A stretch of 64,000 nt of DNA from Aphelocoma coerulescens (lineage: Eukaryota; Chordata; Aves; Passeriformes; Corvidae), in NCBI RefSeq assembly GCF_041296385.1, contig NC_091017.1, positions 12,146,001 to 12,210,000 on the forward strand, given 5' to 3'. The translations under genes and the position numbers were made by a program. The notes beneath the pieces are model-generated. The model made no database searches. It saw only the letters and a list, made by a program, of their open reading frames with translations, and was not told where the DNA came from. This document shows, in pieces, positions 47,740-62,000 of this stretch; position 1 is the stretch's first letter, and each line of letters opens with the position of its first letter.

Positions 47740-50700
47740 CTACGTGGGCAGCGTGGACTCAGCGAAACTGAAAGGGTGTCCTTGTAGCTCGAGCTTGTTG
47801 GAGAGGATGAAAGTTTGGTAAGAAAGTTTCACAGCTATGTAGGCTTGACAGAAAGATCTCTGAATGTAGAAACTTAGCATGAGGTAGAAATGGAAACGAG
47901 TTTTGATAGAGAGTAAAAGGTGTTTTGCTGAAACACTGATCACTGAATAACTGAGAAGGCAAAGGTTGGAGATTGAGTTGGAAGGAGATGTTTTTTATTA
48001 GGACACCGGTATGTGAGTACAAACAAGCACATGTTTTTCACCAAGTAAATAAGTCTCAAGAAGGCCATAAGGAAATAGAAAACATGTTTTTACCAAAAAG
48101 AGAGCTATCGCAGGCAAACAAGAAATGTCGATGTAGCAAGAAGAAGAGAGGTCTGAGAATTTTCCACTGTAAGCTTAAATTGTAACATACTTACTCTTGT
48201 GATTGGATAAGAATGACTATAATATGGTAATGGTAGTAGTCATGATAGGCTACAGGCAAATGTAAAGGTATTGTTGTATGGTGCTTATTGGTTGCTATGT
48301 ATTGAGATACTCAGCAAAGAAAAATACATAATGCTTTCTAACTTGAACAGAAAGCGGCTCCAGGTATGCCTACCAGCTGTAGCTGACAGCTGTAGGGCTG
48401 GCTCTGGATACCCACTCCCTGAAATGCTGTAACTTCGCCTATGCAATACACAGCTTTCAAGAGAGCCGCCTGAAGTCCAGACACCCTTCGCGAGCCTTTC
48501 TCCTATAGAGCTGTGGAAAGAAATCGTGCACGCTACACCGAGGGTGCGTGCAGCATGCACGAGCAAAAGCGGCAAAGTTCAGTGCCCTCGCTGGGCTTCC
48601 CTTCCGTGCGGATAACGTGAGGCGAAAAATGAAGCCGCAGAGCACCGGGCTTGCAGGTGCAGTGCACCGAGTTGCAGAAGTCCAGCAGGCTCGTTCACAA
48701 GCCAAGCCGGCTGAGGGAGTCCTCGTGTCTCCAAAAGGGAACGCGGAGCCGTAGCACTTCATCCCACAGCGTGGAGATAGGCACTTTCCTAGTCGTTCAG
48801 CCTTGCAGAGTCCCTGCAGCTAGAGCTCACCCAGGAGCAGGCGTCAAAGCAGAAGGCCCTCCTAAAGCACCCTTTCTCCAAGCAGCCTCCTGAAAGGGCG
48901 CATCACAGTGCGGCTCTGCGCCTTTCTTCTAAGACAGACGCCCGCTATACTTTCGTGCTCGCAGCTCCCTTGGCAGCCTCCAGCAGCTACTCTCCTGGAG
49001 AACGGCCGTAGACGTCAAAGCCAGTGCTGGGCTGCACCTCCGCCCTCCCCAGGTAAGCAACAGCGAACTCACCGGTGCACTCTGTACTTCCCTCCTCCGC
49101 TTGCATCCTACATGCATTCGTGCTCTCCAAAACTCAGAGACTGAAGGGAAGGGCAATTGCTTCCCCAGATAGCTGCAAGGGCACTAGGCAGCAGCAGCAC
49201 AAATTTCACATGACCTGATGCACTGTAGAGATATTACCCTGTTACCCCTCCTTTCTCCTCGTCCTCGACCAATTGTGGTGGGATGTCGAAAGGCTTGGCC
49301 AGCGAAAAGCTCATCCAGCAAGGGCGTCTCTCTTGACGCATTTCCCTGACCGAGAGCTACACAGATGGTCTGGACACTGTAAAACAGCAAGAAAATAATT
49401 CTATGTCCAGCTGAGGAAAATCCGTGCACAGAAAAATGTAGATGCCTGCAGTAAACAATCTGAAGAGCGGCAAAGCTCCAAGCCATCGCTGCGCTTCAGT
49501 CCTGTCCGGACCACAGAAGGCGAAGAACGAAGCAGCTGGGCACCGGCTTCATGGACTCAGTGGCGCGACTTGCAAATGTCCAGCCAAGAGCTGCTTCAAC
49601 AAGCAGATTCAGCCGAGAATGCTCTGCCTGCACTTTCCCTCGCAGCGCTAGGCAGCACCACGTTCTGTTTGCGTGGCAGCCTGATTCTTAACGGAAAGAT
49701 TCTCAATGCCTGTGTCTGGCACAGAGAACGGTTTTAGGTCAGCAAGCTCACCCGGCGCTTACCCTCGACGCGTGCAAACCTGTATTTGCACCGCATTCCA
49801 GTGGCAGCCCTCTTTCCTTTCCAGCCGGCACAGCGCCGTCAGATCGCGGTGCTCTCTGCACCTGCCTTCTCGCTTCCAAGTGCCACCGCGCACATTACAG
49901 CCTTGCAGGGAGCGAAGAGGCGGAGAGGCGTCTCGCAAAGAAGAACGTGCCGGGACGAAAAGGTGCTCTTTCCTTTCTCCTCCTCCTTTGCCCGAATGGT
50001 GGTGCTGTGTTGAAAGGCTTGGCCAGCGAAAAGCTCATCCAGCAAGTGTTTCTCTCCTGACGCCTTTCGCTGAGCGAGAGAGCTACACGGACACTTTCGA
50101 CTCGGGGAAACAGCAAGAGAATGACTGTACGTCGAGCTGAGGAAAAGCCGTGCACAGCAGCCTGTGGCTGCGTGCAGTGTTCACGCTGAAGAGCGGCAAA
50201 GCTCCAAGCCATCGCTGCGCTTCAGTCCTGTCCGGACCACAGAAGGCGAAGAACGAAGCAGCTGGGCACCGGCTTCATGGGCTCAGTGGAGCGACTTGCA
50301 AATGTCCAGCCAAGAGCTGCTTCAACAAGCAGATTCAGCTGAGAATGCTCTGCCTGCTTCAACAAAGTAAGGCGCAGCCCTTGCACTGCAGCACACTGCC
50401 TGGCCAGAAACAGGTTCTTACACCTTCAGTGCTGCCGAGCCCACGCAGCTTGAGCACACCCAGAAGGACGCGTCCAGAAAGAAGGCGTTCTTCGAGTGCC
50501 TTGTCCTTCCTTGTTCTGTCTTTCATCTGCACCTGAAACAGTGGGTCTACGTGTTTTCCTTCCCAGGGAAAAGAACTTTCATTCTTGTCCAGGAGTCTAT
50601 GGCTAAAATGGTGATTGCATGTCCCATATCCAATACAACCAAGGATTACTCCCGGAGGAAAGCTGCCAGGACAGATGGGTCTTGCTGGCTTTGACCACCC

Positions 50701-50749
50701 CTGGGCCACCTCTCATATTCTCCTGAAACAGTGGGGTACATGAAGGCAT

Positions 50750-52175
50750 TGCCATACCTGATCATCCCTTGCCATGCAGAGCCCAGCCTTGCATTGCCTT
50801 ACAGACACCTCTGTGTACCTCCCTTGCCCTTCCTATGTCTCCATTGCATGGCCTTGTTCACCAATCTCCCACCTTGACTTTCTTACCCCTTGTTTCCTGG
50901 TCTTGTCTTGCCTGCTTCTCCTATGACTCTCTTGGCCTTGCCTAAGTCTCTCTTGCCTTGCTTTGCAAAGCCAACACTTGCCTTGCCCTGCTACCCCTCT
51001 TTCCCTCGCCTAGTCTACCCACCTTTGACTGGCCTATCCATCCGATCATCACCTTTTCTGCACCACCCCTCCATGCTCTTGTCTTGCCTTGGCCTGCCTA
51101 CCCTTCCCTTGCCTTGCACTGCCTTGCATAACCCTTGCCCTTCTTGACATTTGTGCCCCTTTCCAACATGGCCTTGCTTTCCTTTGCCTACCCCTCCCAA
51201 TCCCTGCTTTGCCTACAGATTCCTGGCCTTCTTTTGTCTACCACTCCTTTGCCTTTTGTGGGAACCAACAGCTGGTCTGAAGGCCTCACAGACATTTCCG
51301 TTGATACAATCATTTTGTACCCGTGAGAATTGCAGAAGCAAGAAGATAAACAACAGAAAGAAGTTGTAACAGCTGCAAAAGGGACGATACTGGCTGATGT
51401 TTAGCAAAGAATGTGTGTACACTATAGACAACCAGTAGTATTGTATTATAGCAAAATAATAGTCCATGCACATGTAGCTAAAAAAGTGCATAAGAGAAGA
51501 TGCATAAATAATACAAGTGGTTTTTTGCCATTGCTCGGGGCAGAGAGTGTATGTGTGTCGTGACCGTCTCAACAGCAACAGCCTTGCACTGCCTTTCATA
51601 ACCAGCCCCTGCCTACTGCCTCCTTCCCTGGCCTTCCATGTCTTGTCTTCCTCTCCTTTGATTTAACTTGCTTCTCCTATCTCTCCCTTGCTTGCCTTAC
51701 TCCACTGACCTTTCTGTGTTCTTGCCTTGACTTGCCTAGCTGTTCCTTGCTTCACATTGCTTTGTGTAAGCATTCCCTGTTTTTATTTGCCTACCCCTTT
51801 CTTGCCTGGCCTTTCCTTGCCTAGCCTTTCTTGTCTTTGCCTGCCCTCTGCATCACTGGACTTACCTTCCTATGCCCTGCCTTCCCTACAACTTCTGGGC
51901 CTTCTCTTGCCTCGCACTCATTGGCCCTACTTTGCTGCCTGCTCGCTGCTCTTGCTTTGCTTTCCCTAACTTTCCCTTGACTTGACTAGAATTGCCTAAA
52001 CTTGCTTTGACTGCATTGCCTTGCCTGCATGGAAGAAAAGGCAAGGCAGGGCAAAGCAAGGAAATCATAGGCAGGGCAGGGCAAGGGAGACATAGGCAAG
52101 AGAGACGTAGCCAAGGAAGGCAAAGCAAGGGTAGGCTAGGAAAAACCAGGCAATGGTACTGAAGGCAACGCAAGG
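50750..52175. repeat. CTTGCC-like tract, B copy 5
   Basis: Same structure as 5475-6900: interruption at 51256-51580, strand switch at the hairpin 52017-52048. Private G near 51945. Confidence 0.85.
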
Positions 52176-55100
52176 CCAAGTGACTCATAATGCCTTTCCT
52201 TGGAATGCAAAGGTCTGAAATCCCAGTGTTGGTGGAGCAGATGATAAGGTCCCATGGGGAAGTAAACTCAACTGAGACATTTCTCTCCTGGCACCTCTTG
52301 TGTAGGAGCAATTCTTAGATATATTCAATATTGGCGGTAGCACGCCAGTTCCTCAGAGAGGATGACAATGCTTTTCCATGGGAAGGAAAGCACCTAGCCC
52401 CAGTGTTTCAGGTGCACATAAGAAGCTGCCTAGTGGAGGTAAAGGGCAGCAGCAACTTTCTGTCCTGGCATATTTGGTGTAGAAGCACTGCCTTGATTTG
52501 TACAAGTATGGAGTTGCTACGCCCTATTTTCAAGGCAGTCTCCTGAAAAAGTCAATTTTGGCATGTCGTTTCCACTTCTGAAAGGTGGTCTTCTGAACTC
52601 TTGGCAGTAAGCCAAGACAAGCAGCTATGCTCATCCTTGGTGTGCAGCTGATTTAGACACCAGGGCAGGTAATGTCCAGTAACAGTGTTCTGGCACATTG
52701 GATGGGAGCAGTTCCTGGATGTTTTCTATTTTGGAGGAGGAGATCCCAGTTCTTCTGAGATGGGCTCATAGTTTCTCTCTTTGGCAAAGAAAGCAGTTTT
52801 GGATCTGCATGTAGGGTGTTCTCAGCGAATTAATGGCTTTTCCTCATGGGCAGTTCTGTGGGCTATAGCTGTTGAACTGTTAGAGAAGGAATGAAAAAGC
52901 CAAGCTGTTGAACAAATTTGCATCCTGCTGACTTTAGCAGCCCCTGATAAAATTCTGTTTGCATCCTGACTCTGTGAGACTGAAGGATTATGATGGTACT
53001 TAAAGCTGAGGAGGAAAGTGCACATAGAAGAGCATGTGAATTTAATGGCTCTTCCTAGTAGGCAGTTCTCTGGGCTAGAGCTGTTGAACTGTTAGAGAGG
53101 GAATGCAAGAGCCAAGCTTCTGAGCTCTTTTCCCTGCTACCTTTAAAGTATGAGCATTCCCTGGTGCTCTCCTATTTGGATAATAAGTTAGAGTGGGTTT
53201 CACATTCACTTTGAAGAATAGAAACAGCGCCATGTGAACCTGTGCCATCAGCTTTCCTTTCCAACTAAATGTTCCTACTTGCAATCTTGCAATTCTTACT
53301 TGCAATCATGCAGAGCACCGTGCTTGAGGCTGGTGCATTGAAGAAAATTAAATTAGGGCTGTATCAGTACAAAGGAGAGATTGCCATTTGCAAAACCTCG
53401 TTTCGCTTAAGTTAGTAATATTGTAAGTGTTAATTGAGTGGTCATTGGTTGCCTATCACCATCCTGATGCACTAATTTCATCAAGTGTAAATATTGGTCA
53501 CAAAAGGTGCCCATTCAGCAACCTGTTGCTGTCTCCACATGGAAGTGTCTTCCGGACGAAATCAAAAGACATTCGAAGAGCCAGGATCCGCAAAGGAACA
53601 AACTATTGCCACATGAATGGTGCTGGGCGCCATGAGGAGCAGTTAACTTTAACCTGCGCGCTGTCAGCACTCAGAAGAACAACCCCAGCATGGCAGGGGG
53701 GACTTGCAAAAGAAGGAAAGGCCCCTCACCTAGCTATAAACCACCCAAAGTGCAGAGCCAAGTTGAAAACACCACTGCTCTCAAATCAACCGTGTCAGGA
53801 CAAAAAGATTTCACTGATCTCCCCCTTCCAGGTACAAACTCTTATTTGCACCACACTCAGAGGGCAATGTGAGCTCCCCAGCGCTGTCTTTCACTCTCGC
53901 AGAGTCCAGATACTAACTTGTGAACATCCTACACAAACATTAGCTCATGAAACTGCCAGCTTGAGCAAGAACAGCAGACCCTCCCATTGCACCCCCTTGT
54001 CATCCAGAGTGCGGCGGTTTGTTGAAAATCATGGACTCGGAAAGACCAATGCAGCAACTGCTTTTCTCTCTCCTACTGCCTTTCCCTGAGCGAGAGGTAG
54101 ATGGATGATGTGGACTTAGTGGAACAGAAAGAGTATGACTGTACTTATAAGGGAGGAAAACCCCCCACAGCATACTGTGCTGTGTGCAGTACACGCTCTG
54201 AAAAGAGACAAAGCTGAATGCTGCCAGCGGGCTTCGGTTCTCAGACTGCTTGCATGGGCAGAGCTGCGGGCTCTTTTAAGGATGGAAACTGGCATCTGTG
54301 AGTGTAAAGAATGTGACTTTCCACACAGCTTAGAAGAAAGGTGCATAGCCCCAGTGAGAAGTGTGTACGTGAAAGACTGGCAGAAGAAGTCGCAGTCCAG
54401 CAAGGCTGGTATCTTTTTCTTTGTGCCAAATAGGCACCTTGGGAACATGAAAGTACTTGATGGTAGCCAAACTGACAGTGAAGGCACAGAACACCGTCGG
54501 GTGTGTGCAGTGTACAGACGCAATGTAAAAGCCCTGAGTACCATTTGACTGCAGTCATAGTGCAAGTTTGCAACTGTACCATGCAAGGCCAGTGAAAGCT
54601 TCCTGTGCGGCCACATTTTCGTATTGGAGCTCGCTAGCTGGAAGTGATTCGGTTTGTCTGCAGTATCCGCTCGACTGAATGTGATGTGTCACTGGAAAGA
54701 AAAGTACAGACCAGCAGTGCGTTTGATATGGTTCAGGGGCTGCAAAGGGAATGTACAGGCCACCTCTGGGATTTTGGTCTTTGTGCATTCCCATGGCAGC
54801 AGTTCCTGGATGTTTTTGTTCTACAGTTTAGGCTCAGTGAGAGAGAAAAAATGCGAGAGCACGCATAGCAGAGCCACAGGGAGAATTGCTGAGGTATGAG
54901 TTGCGTGCTGTTCAGATACTGCCGTACCAAAGGCCTACCTAAACACTGCTGCTGATCTAGCATGTCTTTCTGTAGCAAGACTTGTTGGTACTGCAAAACA
55001 GAAGATGCGTGAGGTCAAATGAATCTGGACAGAAAATTTCAGACGAGCAGCCTATGAGTGCATGATTGAAACAGTAAATTTAGGTGACAGAATAGATCGT

Positions 55101-56128
55101 GGCATCGATTTGCGTAGTGTTAATATTCTCTGAAGGGAATGCAAAAAGCCAAGATGTGTTTTCCATTCTAGCTGTTCCTGACAAAAACTGAGGAATAAAA
55201 CTTTCGTTCTAGATGGAATGTAACATTCAGTTCCCAGGATTTTGCACTCCAAAGTTCAACAAAAGAGTTTCCACAAGAATCTTGAGAAGAAGCACAATCA
55301 CTTCCACCTAGAGCTGGAAGAGGAAGAGGCAGCGGCACAAGCAAGTGCCCTTGAGCGTCCTCCTTCCGAATGCTAGAACGTCAATTCAGCAGGCAGGAGT
55401 GCAGCAGCCACCCTTCGTCTTGCAAGCCCATACGACGCGCACACCAGCCCGGTGCTCTGCGGCTTCGTCCTTCGCCTTTTCGAGCACGCCGTACCTTCAT
55501 TCTCCCGGAGGCGAACAGCGGTCTGCTTCTCGCACGGAACGCTGTGTCGGCAGCCAAGCGCTCCAGTGCACTGCTTCTGCCCAAACACGCCTGGGCCCTG
55601 CACCTCTCCTTCCCAGCGCTACGTAGCAGCACAATCTGTCCCTCTTGCGATCCCAAGCTAAGCGGAAAGCTTCTCGGCTACGTCTCCCGCAGAGAGCTGT
55701 GCCAGGACAATAAGCTTGCAAGCACTTTGCTCCTGACACTAGTGGCAACAGGGATTCGCACCACCTTCCAGGAGCAGTCCTCTTGCCTTTTACAAGGTGC
55801 AAAAGCGCCCCCTCTGTGGCGGTGCTGTCTGCCCGGTCTTTCTCGGCTCGAAGCACCACGAGGCACACAAGACTCTCTCGCAAGGACCGAAATTCCCGAT
55901 AGGCGTCTCTGCGCTTTCTGCAATGCTGCACGCACAAGCCCGGTGCTCTGAGGCTTCGTTCTTCGCCTTTCGTTGTCTGGGCAGAAGAGAAGCCGAGCGA
56001 GGCCATTGTGCTTTGCCGCTTGTCAGTGTGCTGTGCACGGTTTTTCCGCAGCTCGAGCTAGCGGGAGACCCCTTCGGTTTCGCGGCGTCCACACTACCCA
56101 TGGTAGCTCTCGCTCAGCGAAACTTGAA

Positions 56129-56570
56129 GGGGAGAAGCACTTGCTGGATGAGTCTTTCAGTGTGCAGGACTTTGAAAACACAGCAGCGCAATCGGGGCCA
56201 CGAGAAGGACCGCTGAGAAGTCGCTCTCGCACAGAGAACCGTGCCAGGATGACGAGCTCGCCCAGCATTTGCCCCTGACACTTGGGGAACTCGTAGCTGC
56301 CAGTGCCTTCCAGGGGCAGTCTGCTTTCTGTCATAACCTGCATAGGGCCCGTCAGATGGTGGTGCTGTCTGCCTTCTCCTTCTCGGCCAGAGTGTACTCT
56401 GGTGCACACTGCAGTCTGGCAAGGAGCAAAGATCTTCGGTAGACATCTCGCACAGGAGAAAGTTGCCAAGAAAGAACCACGTTCTTCATCAGCCCTCCTC
56501 ATGTCCCGATTGGGGTGCTGCCTTCAAAGCCTTGCACATTGAAAGACTTCTCCAGCAAGTGCTTCTCCCC
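56129..56570 (+). repeat. IR-flanked 402-bp segment, forward orientation (B copy 5)
   Basis: Arms 56129-56148 and 56551-56570, interior 56149-56550 in the forward orientation. A-type CACATTG at the right end, as in B copy 2. Confidence 0.92.
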
Positions 56571-56594
56571 TGGCGCACTTCGCTGAGTGAGAGC

Positions 56595-57826
56595 TGCATG
56601 GGCAGCGTGGACTGAGCGAAACCGAAAGGGTGTCGCTGTAGCTCGAGCTGAGCAAAGAAACCGTGCACGGTGCACCGTTGGTGGGTGCAGCATGCACGCG
56701 GAAAAGCAGCAAAGTTCACTGCCATCGCTGGCCTTCTCTTCAGTCCAGACCACTTAAGGCAAACAATTTAGCTGCAGAGCACTGGGCTTGCGTGTGCAGT
56801 GCACCAAATTGCCCAAGACCAGCAAGGGCTCGTTCACAAGCAGAGTCGGCTGAGAGCATTCTTGCTTGCTCCAGAAAGGAAGCCGCAGCTATAGTGCTTC
56901 ATCCCACAGCGTGGACATAGGCACTTTCCTAGTTGTTCAGCCTTGCAGAGTCCCTGCAACTAGAGCTCAGCCAGGAGCAGGCGTCAAAGCAGAAGGCTTT
57001 CCTAAAGCACGCCTCTCCAACCAGCCTTCGGAAATCGCAAATGACACTGTGGCTCTGTGCCTTTCTTCTAAGACAGACGCCCACCTTGCTTTCACTCTCG
57101 CAGCTCCCTTGGCAGCCTCCAGCAGCTGCTTTCCTGGAGAACGGCCCGAGAAGTAGAAGCCAGGGCTGGGCTGCACCTTCGCCTTCCGCACGTAAGCGGC
57201 ACCAGACTCACCGGTGCGCTCTGTTCTTCCCTCCTCCGCTGCATGCTACTACCATCGTGTTCTCGGAAAGACGGAGACTGAAGGGAAGCGCAAATGCTTC
57301 CACAGAGAGCTACAAGAGGAATAGGCAGCAGCAGCACAGGTAAGTGCCGTGGAACTTCCTCCTTCCCAAGGCTATAACGTCAATTCAGCAGGCAGGAGAG
57401 TGGCAGCCACGCTCGTCTTGCAGCCCGTACAACGAGCACGCGAGCCCGGCGCTCCGCGGCTTCGTTCTTCGCCTTTTCGAGCACGCCGTACCTTCGTTCC
57501 CCCGGAGGCGGACGGTCTTCTGCTTCTCGCCCGGAACACTGTGCCCGGCAGTGCAGCGCTTTCTGCGGCAAGCTGCAAAGCGCCCGTCAGATGGCGATGC
57601 TGTCTGCCCGCTCCTCGGCTCGAGTGTACTCCGGCGCACGCTGCCGTCTCGCAAGGAGCAAAGAGCTTCGGTAGACATCTCGCACAGGAGAAAGTTGCCA
57701 AGAAAGAACCACGTTCTTCATCAGCCCTCCTCATGTCCCGATTGGGGTGCTGCCTTCAAAGCCTTGCACATTGAAAGACTTCTCCAGCAAGTGCTTCTCC
57801 CCTGGCGCACTTCGCTGAGTGAGAGC
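56595..57826 (+). repeat. A monomer, cluster 6 copy 1
   Basis: Shares the GGACTGAGCG head with 46508-47739 but has CACGCTCG (near 57411) and T at 57341, so it combines variants found separately elsewhere. Internal-type 3' end. Confidence 0.94.
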
Positions 57827-59058
57827 TGCATGGGCAGCGTGGGCTCAGCGAAACCGAAAGGGTGTCGCTGTAGCTCGAGCTGAGCAAAGAAACCGTGCTC
57901 GGTGCACCGTTGGTGGGTGCAGCATGCACGCGGAAAAGCAGCAAAGTTCACTGCCATCGCTGGCCTTCTCTTCAGTCCAGACCACTTAAGGCAAACAATT
58001 TAGCTGCAGAGCACTGGGCTTGCGTGTGCAGTGCACCAAATTGCCCAAGACCAGCAAGGGCTCGTTCACAAGCAGAGTCGGCTGAGAGCATTCTTGCTTG
58101 CTCCAGAAAGGAAGCCGCAGCTATAGTGCTTCATCCCACAGCGTGGACATAGGCACTTTCCTAGTTGTTCAGCCTTGCAGAGTCCCTGCAACTAGAGCTC
58201 AGCCAGGAGCAGGCGTCAAAGCAGAAGGCTTTCCTAAAGCACGCCTCTCCAACCAGCCTTCGGAAATCGCAAATGACACTGTGGCTCTGTGCCTTTCTTC
58301 TAAGACAGACGCCCACCTTGCTTTCACTCTCGCAGCTCCCTTGGCAGCCTCCAGCAGCTGCTTTCCTGGAGAACGGCCCGAGAAGTAGAAGCCAGGGCTG
58401 GGCTGCACCTTCGCCTTCCGCACGTAAGCGGCACCAGACTCACCGGTGCGCTCTGTTCTTCCCTCCTCCGCTGCATGCTACTACCATCGTGTTCTCGGAA
58501 AGACGGAGACTGAAGGGAAGCGCAAATGCTTCCACAGAGAGCTACAAGAGGAATAGGCAGCAGCAGCACAGGAAAGTGCCGTGGAACTTCCTCCTTCCCA
58601 AGGCTATAACGTCAATTCAGCAGGCAGGAGAGTGGCAGCCACGCTCGTCTTGCAGCCCGTACAACGAGCACGCGAGCCCGGCGCTCCGCGGCTTCGTTCT
58701 TCGCCTTTTCGAGCACGCCGTACCTTCGTTCCCCCGGAGGCGGACGGTCTTCTGCTTCTCGCCCGGAACACTGTGCCCGGCAGTGCAGCGCTTTCTGCGG
58801 CAAGCTGCAAAGCGCCCGTCAGATGGCGATGCTGTCTGCCCGCTCCTCGGCTCGAGTGTACTCCGGCGCACGCTGCCGTCTCGCAAGGAGCAAAGAGCTT
58901 CGGTAGACATCTCGCACAGGAGAAAGGTGCCAGGACGACACCACATTCCTCCTCACCCCTTCTCGTGGCCCACATTGTGGTGCTGCCTTCAAAGCCGTGC
59001 GCATTGAAAGACTCTTCCAGCAAGTGCTTCTCCCCTGGCACACTTCGCTCAGCGACAG
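57827..59058 (+). repeat. A monomer, cluster 6 copy 2 (terminal copy)
   Basis: Has the GGGCTC head plus GTGCTCGG pair also seen at 12552-13783, and A at 58573 as in 45276-46507. The diverged terminal 3' end is of the ATCTCGCAC type otherwise seen only in cluster 1. Confidence 0.93.
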
Positions 59059-62000
59059 CTACGTGGGCAGCGTGGACTCAGCGAAACTGAAAGGGTGTCC
59101 TTGTAGCTCGAGCTTGTTGGAGAGGATGAACGTTTGGTAAGAAAGTTTCACAGCTATGTAGGCTTGACAGAAAGATCTCTGAATGTAGAAACTTAGCATG
59201 AGGTAGAAATGGAAACGAGTTTTGATAGAGAGTAAAAGGTGTTTTGCTGAAACACTGATCACTGAATAACTGAGAAGGCAAAGGTTGGAGATTGAGTTGG
59301 AAGGAGATGTTTTTTATTAGGACACCGGTATGTGAGTACAAACAAGCACATGTTTTTCACCAAGTAAATAAGTCTCAAGAAGGCCATAAGGAAATAGAAA
59401 ACATGTTTTTACCAAAAAGAGAGCTATCGCAGGCAAACAAGAAATGTCGATGTAGCAAGAAGAAGAGAGGTCTGAGAATTTTCCACTGTAAGCTTAAATT
59501 GTAACATACTTACTCTTGTGATTGGATAAGAATGACTATAATATGGTAATGGTAGTAGTCATGATAGGCTACAGGCAAATGTAAAGGTATTGTTGTATGG
59601 TGCTTATTGGTTGCTATGTATTGAGATACTCAGCAAAGAAAAATACATAATGCTTTCTAACTTGAACAGAAAGCGGCTCCAGGTATGCCTACCAGCTGTA
59701 GCTGACAGCTGTAGGGCTGGCTCTGGATACCCACTCCCTGAAATGCTGTAACTTCGCCTATGCAATACACAGCTTTCAAGAGAGCCGCCCGAAGTCCAGA
59801 CACCCTTCGCGAGCCTTTCTCCTATAGAGCTGTGGAAAGAAATCGTGCACGCTACACCGAGGGTGCGTGCAGCATGCACGAGCAAAAGCGGCAAAGTTCA
59901 GTGCCCTCGCTGGGCTTCCCTTCCGTGCGGATAACGTGAGGCGAAAAATGAAGCCGCAGAGCACCGGGCTTGCAGGTGCAGTGCACCGAGTTGCAGAAGT
60001 CCAGCAGGCTCGTTCACAAGCCAAGCCGGCTGAGGGAGTCCTCGCGTCTCCAAAAGGGAACGCGGAGCCGTAGCACTTCATCCCACAGCGTGGAGATAGG
60101 CACTTCCCTAGTCGTTCAGCCTTGCAGAGTCCCTGCAGCTAGAGCTCACCCAGGAGCAGGCGTCAAAGCAGAAGGCCCTCCTAAAGCACCCTTTCTCCAA
60201 GCAGCCTCCTGAAAGGGCGCATCACAGTGCGGCTCTGCGCCTTTCTTCTAAGACAGACGCCCGCTATACTTTCGTGCTCGCAGCTCCCTTGGCAGCCTCC
60301 AGCAGCTACTCTCCTGGAGAACGGCCGTAGACGTCAAAGCCAGTGCTGGGCTGCACCTCCGCCCTCCCCAGGTAAGCAACAGCGAACTCACCGGTGCACT
60401 CTGTACTTCCCTCCTCCGCTTGCATCCTACATGCATTCGTGTTCTCCGAAACTCAGAGACTGAAGGGAAGGGCAATTGCTTCCCCAGATAGCTGCAAGGG
60501 CACTAGGCAGCAGCAGCACAAATTTCACATGACCTGATGCACTGTAGAGATATTACCCTGTTACCCCTCCTTTCTCCTCGTCCTCGACCAATTGTGGTGG
60601 GATGTCGAAAGGCTTGGCCAGCGAAAAGCTCATCCAGCAAGGGCGTCTCTCTTGACGCATTTCCCTGACCGAGAGCTACACAGATGGTCTGGACACTGTA
60701 AAACAGCAAGAAAATAATTCTATGTCCAGCTGAGGAAAATCCGTGCACAGAAAAATGTAGATGCCTGCAGTAAACAATCTGAAGAGCGGCAAAGCTCCAA
60801 GCCATCGCTGCGCTTCAGTCCTGTCCGGACCACAGAAGGCGAAGAACGAAGCAGCTGGGCACCGGCTTCATGGACTCAGTGGCGCGACTTGCAAACGTCC
60901 AGCCAAGAGCTGCTTCAACAAGCAGATTCAGCCGAGAATGCTCTGCCTGCACTTTCCCTCGCAGCGCTAGGCAGCACCACGTTCTGTTTGCGTGGCAGCC
61001 TGATTCCTAACGGAAAGATTCTCAATGCCTGTGTCTGGCACAGAGAACGGTTTTAGGTCAGCAAGCTCACCCGGCGCTTACCCTCGACGCGTGCAAACCT
61101 GTATTTGCACCGCATTCCAGTGGCAGCCCTCTTTCCTTTCCAGCCGGCACAGCGCCGTCAGATCGCGGTGCTCTCTGCACCTGCCTTCTCGCTTCCAAGT
61201 GCCACCGCGCACATTACAGCCTTGCAGGGAGCGAAGAGGCGGAGAGGCGTCTCGCAAAGAAGAACGTGCCGGGACGAAAAGGTGCTCTTTCCTTTCTCCT
61301 CCTCCTTTGCCCGAATGGTGGTGCTGTGTTGAAAGGCTTGGCCAGCGAAAAGCTCATCCAGCAAGTGTTTCTCTCCTGACGCCTTTCGCTGAGCGAGAGA
61401 GCTACACGGACACTTTCGACTCGGGGAAACAGCAAGAGAATGACTGTACGTCGAGCTGAGGAAAAGCCGTGCACAGCAGCCTGTGGCTGCGTGCAGTGTT
61501 CACGCTGAAGAGCGGCAAAGCTCCAAGCCATCGCTGCGCTTCAGTCCTGTCCGGACCACAGAAGGCGAAGAACGAAGCAGCTGGGCACCGGCTTCATGGG
61601 CTCAGTGGAGCGACTTGCAAATGTCCAGCCAAGAGCTGCTTCAACAAGCAGATTCAGCTGAGAATGCTCTGCCTGCTTCAACAAAGTAAGGCGCAGCCCT
61701 TGCACTGCAGCACACTGCCTGGCCAGAAACAGGTTCTTACACCTTCAGTGCTGCCGAGCCCACGCAGCTTGAGCACACCCAGAAGGACGCGTCCAGAAAG
61801 AAGGCGTTCTTCGAGTGCCTTGTCCTTCCTTGTTCTGTCTTTCATCTGCACCTGAAACAGTGGGTCTACGTGTTTTCCTTCCCAGGGAAAAGAACTTTCA
61901 TTCTTGTCCAGGAGTCTATGGCTAAAATGGTGATTGCATGTCCCATATCCAATACAACCAAGGATTACTCCCGGAGGAAAGCTGCCAGGACAGATGGGTC

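Larger units (their letters stand above)
47740..56594 (+). repeat. B spacer, copy 5 (8,855 bp)
   Basis: Positions equal copy 1 plus 45275. AT-rich insert 47796-48504, A relatives 48505-50370, CTTGCC tract 50750-52175 with LTR-like block 51256-51580 and hairpin 52017-52048. The 402-bp segment is forward. Private variants lie near 48725, 49123, 49130 and 51945. Confidence 0.95.
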
